Positions 56,766 through 64,000 of a stretch of DNA of 64,000 nt are shown here, piece by piece. The notes beneath the pieces were generated by a model that saw nothing but the letters and a program-made list of their open reading frames with translations, did no database searches and was not told the origin of the DNA. Origin of the DNA: Silene conica (lineage: Eukaryota > Streptophyta > Magnoliopsida > Caryophyllales > Caryophyllaceae); the NCBI GenBank assembly GCA_029255685.2, contig CM055311.2, forward strand, positions 21,633,703 to 21,697,702, given 5' to 3'. A program made the translations under genes and the position numbers. The number at the start of each line of letters is the position of its first letter. The first letter of the stretch is position 1.

Positions 56766-58489
56766 CGTGGCGGGAGCATCTATCGTGTTTCACATGATTC
56801 AGTTCTTGGACTAATGACTGTTCTCTGAGGTGGCATAGTTTTCAGATTAACTTTGATTTATGTCCTAACACCTTCGTAACTGGGGTTTATAAGGACATAT
56901 TTTGGGTTATCATGGACTATGGCCAGCCGGAAGGAATAGGTCGATTAGAAATTGTCCACCCCTTGTCAGGGTTGAGCAATATCACTAGGCCACTCGAGGA
57001 GAATAATAACTAGAAATGCGTGGCCACGCTCGGAAGGTATCTATGGTAGATAATTCCGTCAGTAGTTATAACTCCAGATCGAGATAAACCACTCTAGATT
57101 TAAATCAATTGTCGGCACGACCTGAGAGGACGCCATGCATTGAGTGGGAGATAGTAATAGGGCAAGAGAATTGGTAACACACACTTGTCTCGAACAAGTG
57201 GGAGATTGTTAGAGGTAGTGTCCTCGACAATAGTGTGTTGACATAATTAAAACTCATCTGAATGAAACACAATTGGGAGTGTTACTCTTTTAAAGTCAAC
57301 TGATCAACATTTACCGATAATGATTCGCTGTCTAGAGTTTGACATTATCGTCATATGATGGTGGTGATCAGTTGATCCCTTAAGGTCATATCTTTAAGGA
57401 ATTCCGTCTCAATGGAATAATTAATTAATATCGTACTAGCTACGAATTAATTAATAACTGAAAATTTGGAAATAATTTTACATGACGAATATTTTATAAT
57501 GGGATTATAATAATAATAGTCAAAGTAGTAAAATCGTTTTATTACTCGGTTTTTATTTATTCGTTTAGGAAACGACTAAATTGAGAATGAACACGGTTGA
57601 TCATAAAATTACAAAGAGTTGCAATTAAATTATGATATTACATTTTTATACAATAATAATTTCGAATTATTAGTATAATTATTTAAATGTAATAAATTTG
57701 TAAATTATGGATTCTAATAGTTAAAATTGCATGATTAACAAATTGGGTCATGTGTTATGGGACATGTGTGACATGTTACAAATTAACACAATTGACAAAG
57801 ATAAAATAGGTCCATTTTAGACCTCATTTGAACCGTGTATAATGGAGTATGTAAGTGAGATTGTGTGTGTAAGTAAGTAAAAGGATTGAGTATTATACAA
57901 AGGGTATATTTGTGTAAGGCATATTCTTGCTTTTGTGTAAGTAAAAGAGAAGCATGCATAGGCCATAGATGGCTTGTGATAGCCGGTCAAAGTGAAGAGC
58001 AAGCAAGCTCATTTTGTCCTTTAAATACTACACTATACTACATACTCACACTAATGGTTAGTTGTTGATGCTTAATCAATTTATCCAATACTACAACATC
58101 ATTCTCTCTAAGTTTTTCTAGTAAAATAGTTTTTCTAAGAAAACAAATTATTTCCTACACTAATAATATTAAGGGTAATATTATTAATATTTCTAGTATA
58201 CTAATTCTATTTTTCTAGTAACAAAAATAATCTTAGTTTGAGATGGGGTCCTTGATACGTATCTTTTGGAGGCGATTTTGTTAGATCGTTATAAGGGTAT
58301 TTCGGTTATTTGAAGACTCTAATAATTGGTGATTATTGAGTATAAACCTTCTAAAACCAATGTAAGGACAATCACATCTTATGATATCATCATGCATGCA
58401 TAAGATCTTATTAAGTTTTATAACCTAAACTTAAAGAAACAAAACTCACATTAGATTTGAGTATAAAATCAGGAACTTAGTTTCCAACA
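56766..58489 (+). mobile_element. Element G: 3' end of an A-type Angela-like element (3' UTR plus LTR)
   Basis: 56766-57206 is the conserved 3' domain (CGTGGCGGGAG, GAAATTGTCCACCCCTTGTC, GCGTGGCCACGCTCGGAAGG, GAGTGGGAGATAG, CAAGTGGGAGAT). The LTR follows at 57207-58489 (TGTTAGAGGTAG to TTTCCAACA), matching the LTR of A in reverse complement. The element is truncated within the 3' UTR at its left side. No coding frame. Confidence 0.82.
57207..58489 (+). repeat. Element G 3' LTR
   Basis: 1283 bp, preceded by the purine tract and ending CCAACA. Same family as 8041-9320 in inverse orientation. Confidence 0.8.
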
Positions 58490-60758
58490 AATATAACTTG
58501 GAATCCAATCACATGGACCCTAGAAGCTTCATGGATCACCGTTCTTCATCTCGCGATGTAAACTGGAAATAGAGACCCGGGCGCATCAAACTCCTGGACT
58601 TCTTCTTCTTCTTCTTCTTCTTTATTCTACGCTATTACAATGCAAATCCTATTTACATTTGATCTAAAATAAAGAATAAATAAAATACAAAGCGGAGATG
58701 CGAGATCTCATAAATTACATCACTTGATTACTTTCCACCATTACCGAAAAGTAACCCAAAAACTAAAGCCACACTAGATTACATAATTGAACTTGACAAC
58801 AATTGCAAAAATAATAAATTCAACCTTCATTGACAAACAATATCATTAACAATATAATAAAAACATTCATAATGCAATATTATCCAAACCACCATTAACC
58901 TTAAAATTACATGTCACACATGTAAACCATAATCCAAGTAAATTCTAAACAATTTTAGAATCTAGTAAGTATCATCTATTAGATATAATAAACCTTTTAA
59001 AATAAATAAATGATTTAATAACCGAAAAATTATCAAATAATTTTTGTTTATTTCCTTGCTTTTCACGGCAATCACACGTTTTCTTTCCTTTTCTCTTGAA
59101 AAATTTGTTTCAATTACAAAACATCTTTTATAATTTAGTTAATATAAATATCATCTCATAATATAAATAAAAACGAAAACAAATAAATTAACCTTAAAAT
59201 CCAATTTTACGGTTTTAATATCCCTTTTATTTTGTTATCTTTATTTATTTGTTCTAATTATAGTTCTTTATTTATAATTTAGTTAATACAAATATAATCA
59301 TATAATATTAAGGAAATATGACAAATTACTACCTAATAAGTTCAAAAAATTGTATATTACTACCTAATATAATTAATTTTCCAACTTACTACCTAAAATA
59401 ACACAACATTAATCAGTTTGCTACCTTTTTGACAGAAACCGAACTTAAGTTAGTTTTAAATGTTCGGGATAAGTTAAATGACGATTTTACCCTTTCTTAA
59501 TAAAACATCTTCAACTCTCTCCCTCTCCCGATTAAACTCCATGATTTTGGTTCAACATTCAAATCAATCTTTTTATTATCACTTTCTTCTATCATTCTCT
59601 CCATTATTCCAACAACTTTTTTTTTCCTGAATTTCTCAATTTCACCCAAAAAAGCAACCAACTTTCTTCTTCCCCCGATTAGACCCTTGAAGACATGTTA
59701 CCACCGGAAAAATTTGAAGATTTAGAGAGAAATTTGGGATTTATTGATAAAAATAGAAGAAGATTGATGGAAATCTGGGGGAAATGGGTTATGTTGATGA
59801 AATAGAACAAGATTGATGAAAGGATAAATGAGTTTTGTTGAAGTATTATAAAGGTGTTTTAATGGAGGAAGGAGAGGAGAAGGGTAATATGGGTATTAAA
59901 TAAGGTTTTAAATTTAAACGGGACGAAATAAACTAATTTCCGTCATTTTTTAGCAACTTCCGTCATTTTGGTAGTAATCATGTCAGTTTTTACACTTATT
60001 AGGTAGTTATTTGAATACTTGAACATATTAGGTAGTAAAATGCAAAATTTTAGACTTATTAGGTAGTAATATGCAAAATAGCCTAATATTAATAATAACA
60101 AAAGCAACAAATCACAAAAATAAGGAAAGAGGCCGGAAAAATAAAACTCACGGTCCTAATAAAAACACGTTTTTTTTTTATGTATTTTTTATTAAATTAG
60201 GCAATTACTCATATTATCAAATAATATCATGTAAACCAACATCTTCATAAGATATTATACTATTTTCTTAAATAGTATAATCATGGTAGAAATAGATTTT
60301 TGGAAACTTTACTAATTCGTAAACTTTCTTAAAATTACTCATAGTAGCACAAAATTCATCTCATAATTTATGTTTTATAGTTCTTATCATATTAGATCTT
60401 AAAAATTTCCAAATATTGTCATTAAGGTTAACATTTAATTCATAGGAACAATATTCATTCATCTTAACAATTTAAAACAAATCAATCTACTTCTAAAATT
60501 GTGTTGATTGAACTTTTAACAAACATTGATCTATATCATTGTTATGAGCATCATCATATGATAATTATTTTAACAATTAAAATAACAAAATCAAAAATAT
60601 AAAAAAAAAACGAAAAAAAAACCGTGAACCAGCCGTTACAATCACGGAAAAAAAACTTCAGCCGAGACATCAAAAAAAAAAATTTGAACCGTGGGAAAAA
60701 AAAAATTGTGCCGTGGGATTTAATTCTCAATTAATTATCAAAACGATTTTGAACGATG
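58490..60758 (-). other. Untranslated leader of element F (Angela-like)
   Basis: AT-rich, read on the - strand from the primer-binding site. GCGAGATCTCATAAATTACA at 58700 matches the leader of A near 14325. Includes a CTT microsatellite (58599-58622) and the element at 59311-60083. No gene. Confidence 0.6.
59311..60083. mobile_element. Non-autonomous DNA transposon with iterated terminal phrase, 773 bp
   Basis: Flanked by TAATATTA on both sides as target duplication. The terminal parts repeat TTACTACCTAATA three times on the left and its complement three to four times on the right. The 400-bp middle is T-rich then A/G-rich, with no clear frame, and may be a captured fragment. Superfamily (MULE or hAT) is not settled. 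Confidence 0.7.
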
Positions 60759-60770
60759 GCTCTGATACCA
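60759..60770 (-). promoter_or_regulatory. Primer-binding site of element F
   Basis: Reverse complement TGGTATCAGAGC next to the LTR at 60773. It shows that the interior to the left (58490-60758) belongs to an element whose 5' LTR is 60773-61719. Confidence 0.88.
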
Positions 60771-60772
60771 CT

Positions 60773-61719
60773 TGTACGAAATAATTTCTTAAATTACTTA
60801 TAAAAGTATTAATCATATTAATACTGCCAAGTATTATATCAAAAACGAATTGATACAAAAATTATAAATTGAATTAAAAGGACATTGATTTAGAAATAAC
60901 CTTTAATCCTATGAGATAACGGTCTAAGAACAACCTAGTAACCCAAGTTTCAATGTAGAAACTCTCCTTAGATTGCATCCAAGATGACCTGAGAAAAATG
61001 CCCTTCAATAACCACCTTGATTCCTATTAACTTTGGAGGCTTTTGTTTTTAGGGTTTTTAGATGATAAAACTAATGAGAGATCCACCCCCATAACAGAAA
61101 CCATATTCTCCTATTTGTAGTAGAACCACACGGCCCACCACCTACACCCACACGTGTCACACGTGTGGGTTGGGCTTTGTTTTGTGTTGTTTTACATAGA
61201 TCCGAACTTCTATTAAAATATCTTCGTATATTTTAATGCATGTACTCGGCACTAAATATCCCATATTAATTTCCGGAACACATTTTCGGAAATGTAACAT
61301 AAACACAATTTTAAGGAGAATGTTAATTAATTATCTTATAATTAATTAATCTAATTATATTATGCTAAAATATCATATATTAAAATATATATATTTAATA
61401 AATGTAATATTTATATATATTTGCTAGAATTAACATTTAATTCATTTCTCCTAATTATTATTTAATAATATTAAATGTTCATCATCTATTTAACAACATT
61501 TAGCTAAGTTTGGCATTTACGTAATTATATCAATGTATAGGTGTGACCTTTAGGGATCAGCTGATTACCGCCATCATATGACAGTAACGTCAAACTTCTA
61601 GTAAGCCAACCGTTATCGATAAACGTTAACCAACTGATTAATATACTAAGTATTCCTGTGTGATCCTGTAAAAGATTTATTTAAATAATCACACACTGTG
61701 GAGGACATTTACTCCAACA
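60773..61719 (-). repeat. Angela LTR shared by elements F (left) and H (right), 947 bp
   Basis: Starts TGTACGAAATAA, ends CTCCAACA on the + strand. On its left is a primer-binding site, on its right a purine tract (ATCTCCCACTTGTCC). So it is 5' LTR for the left interior and 3' LTR for the right interior. Confidence 0.88.
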
Positions 61720-62493
61720 ATCTCCCACTTGTCCTACAAGTGTGTGTGCGATTACGATTCTCATATCCATAAATTTCTCCCACTCAATGAAAGACAAATT
61801 GCAAAGTCCCACCTTACAAGGTCTTATCTCCCAAGTAATCATATCAAGAGCGGTTTCCTCGACTAGAGAGTAACATAACTGATATACGAATCACATTCGA
61901 GCATGGCCATGCATTTACGTTACTACTCCTCGAGTGGCCCTGAGTATATATATATATAAAACCTCATAAAGGCTGGATATTTTCCTTGACTTATAACCTG
62001 CCGATGGATGCACAACATGAAATGGCCCAGTAAAAGTCCGATTGGCCTCCTTTTACGGTGCGACCTAGGACAGAAACCTAAACCACCCAAAAAATGTCTA
62101 TATCGCAGGAAATAATCAATGGTCAAAAGAACCGACTATAGGAATCACAATAGACGTTCTATCCATGACTAGGCACCAACTGTGTCTTAACATTTAGGAC
62201 TCTATGTAGTGGTCACCATGTCCTATGCGGTATCAGATACCCATATTTGTTATTGATCAATCAAACGTTTGACTTATGGCATATTGAGCCATCCATCCTT
62301 CAACTAACAAAATAATCACCTTAGTTATCAGCTCATTGTGGTGTTTATGGACAAAACATACATATAAAGTAAAACAGTTCACTTTGTGGTGTTCAAAATT
62401 GTCAAACAATCGACATGAATTACAATATATAAAAAAAATTCAATGATTTTATTAAGTAGTAATTGAAATGATCATACATCAATCAAATAATAT
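61720..62493 (-). other. Element H 3' UTR and purine tract
   Basis: Begins right after the pol stop at 62494. On the - strand the phrases CACAAAGTGAACTG, GCCACTCGAGGAG, GCATGGCCATGCTCG, CATTGAGTGGGAGAAA and GACAAGTGGGAGAT follow the order seen in the 3' domains of A, C, D and G. Confidence 0.8.
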
Positions 62494-64000
62494 CTAAAAT
62501 AATTCTGGAACACGTTTTATCCCCATGGATGTGATGTGCCCTTCATGTTTACTATGCAGTAGTGCCTTAGTGAGCGGATCTGCAATGTTGTTATCCGTTC
62601 CAATCTTGCACAACGCTATCTCCTTTTGTTCCACGTAATCTCTTATTAGATGAGCTTTTCTCAGTACATGTCTAGATTTGTTACTAGACTTAGGCTCCTT
62701 AGCCTGGAAGATAGCACCACTATTATCGCAATAAAGGGTGATTGGATCTTTCACACTAGGTACTACTTTTAGTCCTTGTAAGAAATAACGCATCCAAATA
62801 GCTTCCTTTGCAGCTTCGGAAGCTACCATGTACTCAGACTCTGTTGTAGAATCTTCTGTAACGATTTGCGTTGAACTCTTTCAGCTGAATGCTCCACCAT
62901 TAAGAGTAAAGACAAAACCTGACTGAGATTTGGATTCATCACGATCGGTTTGGAAACTAGCATATGTGTAACCTTTAGCACATAGCTCCGTGTCTCCACC
63001 ATATACCAGAGCCCAATCCTTAGTCCTTCGTAAGTACTTAAGGATGTTCTTGACGGCCATACAGTGACTTTCACCTGGATTCTTTTGGTAACGACTGACC
63101 ATACTCAATGCATATGCCACGTCTAGACGTGTGCACATCATGGTATACATGATCGATCCTACTGCCGAAGCATAAGGAATCCGACTCATGCGTTTAGTTT
63201 CATGCGGTGTTGTAGGTGATTGAGTCTTACTCAGATGCACCCCATGAGCAACTGGAAGGTAACCCCTCTTGAAGTTTGTCATACTGAATCTGTCAAGAAT
63301 TTTATCTATATAATCTTCTTGACTCAATGCTAACATCCTTTTCGATCTATCTCTATAGATACAGATGCCTAGAATCCTTTGTGCTTCACCCAAATCTTTC
63401 ATTTTGAAATGATTCTTTAACCATGTCTTAACCGACGAGAGCATGGGAATGTCGTTTCCAGTCACTAGTATGTCATCTACATACAATACTAGGAACACGA
63501 TTTTGCTCCCACTTGACTTGATATACAGACATGGTTCCTCGACACTTCGAATGAATCCGTTCTGTTTTATCACGTCCTAAAAACGATGATTCCAACTCCG
63601 TGATGCTTGCTTAAGTCCATAGATGGAACGCTTAAGCTTGCACACTTTCTTAGGATGTTTATTAGGATCGATGAAACCCTCAGGCTGTATCATATACAGT
63701 TCTTCTTCCAAAAACCCATTTAGGAAGGCGGTTTTCACATCAATTTGCCAAATCTCATAATTGTGAAATGCGGCTATCGCTAAGATAATCCAAATAGATC
63801 TAAATCATTACGACTGGAGCAAATATCTCATCATAGTGCAACCCGTGTACTTGAGTGAAACCTTTTGCCACCAGTCGTGCTTTATAAACATCTGGTTGTC
63901 CATCTAATGCATGATTTATCTTATAAAGCCATTTGCACTGAAGGGGTCTTAGCTTTTCAGGCAAATCAACCAAATCCCATACTTGATTCTCTTGCATGGA
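62494..64000 (-). pseudogene. pol: Element H pol: Angela-clade Copia RT and RNase H (runs off the window)
   Basis: From the window edge leftwards: ENQVWDLVDLP, KWLYKI, YKARLVAKGF and YDEIFAPV start the Copia RT. A one-base insertion near 63815 shifts the frame, [12 protein letters not shown] and YGLKQAS follow, a stop occurs near 63580, then LVLYVDDILVTG (catalytic YVDD), MKDLGEAQRILGI and MSRIPYASAVGSIMY. RNase H lies at the end (CDNSGAI, KIGTDNNIADPLTK) after a TGA at 62881. Sequence style matches the BARE/Angela clade. It is the only Angela-type pol in the window and could represent the helper family of A, C, D and G, although this copy is broken. Confidence 0.88.

Overview
The window is nuclear DNA of a flowering plant: it has a spliced plant-type PP1 phosphatase gene, long AT-rich non-coding stretches and dense nested LTR retrotransposons of plant lineages (Angela Copia, Tekay and Athila Gypsy) plus CACTA, LINE, Helitron-like and MITE pieces. 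The motif style (for example the aagacggtctta palindromes) would fit a Caryophyllales genome, but that is a weak inference. No rRNA, tRNA or CRISPR is visible.

Layout. 1-6800 is the only gene-like part: the last exon of an unknown gene (3-203), a MITE and a Helitron-like 3' end, then an intact three-exon PP1 catalytic-subunit gene (1275-5749, + strand) whose 3.2 kb first intron carries two small transposons. 6810-8040 is the 3' end of a LINE (- strand). From 8041 on everything is retrotransposon. Element A (8041-16356, - strand) is a non-coding Angela-like element; its right LTR is cut by element B (16357-33104, - strand), a degenerate Tekay Gypsy with 3.4 kb LTRs; element C (19864-28304, + strand), a gag-only Angela-like element, sits inside the pol 3' end of B. 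The second LTR of B ends abruptly at 33104 against a truncated CACTA transposon (33105-35173). The CACTA end lies in an Athila-like element I (35174-37672 and 45895-48875, + strand), itself split by a second gag-only element D (37673-45894, + strand). Next come an internal piece of an A-type element (48876-52156), a partial LTR J (52157-52919), an Athila pol on the - strand (element E, 52920-56367), and a rearranged Angela locus in which one LTR (60773-61719) is shared by two internal regions, with a truncated + strand element G between (56766-58489) and a degenerate Angela pol at 62494-64000.

Function. Only PP1 looks functional; its product would be the metal-dependent Ser/Thr phosphatase catalytic subunit. 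Among the transposons, the gag of D is open for 295 codons and that of C has one stop. C, D, A and G keep the 3' UTR, purine tract and primer-binding-site style of the pol-bearing Angela copy H, so they look like non-autonomous relatives.

Most unusual structure. (1) The long LTR of B holds nine tandem units with a constant 24-nt core flanked by arms that change together, a covariation pattern expected of a maintained hairpin. (2) Three different Gypsy elements (B, E, I) carry cassettes made of two copies of an element-specific GC-rich palindromic word separated by about 10 nt, repeated at regular 50-86 bp spacing in non-coding parts. (3) C and D have a likely 91-92 bp intron at the end of gag with a conserved second exon.
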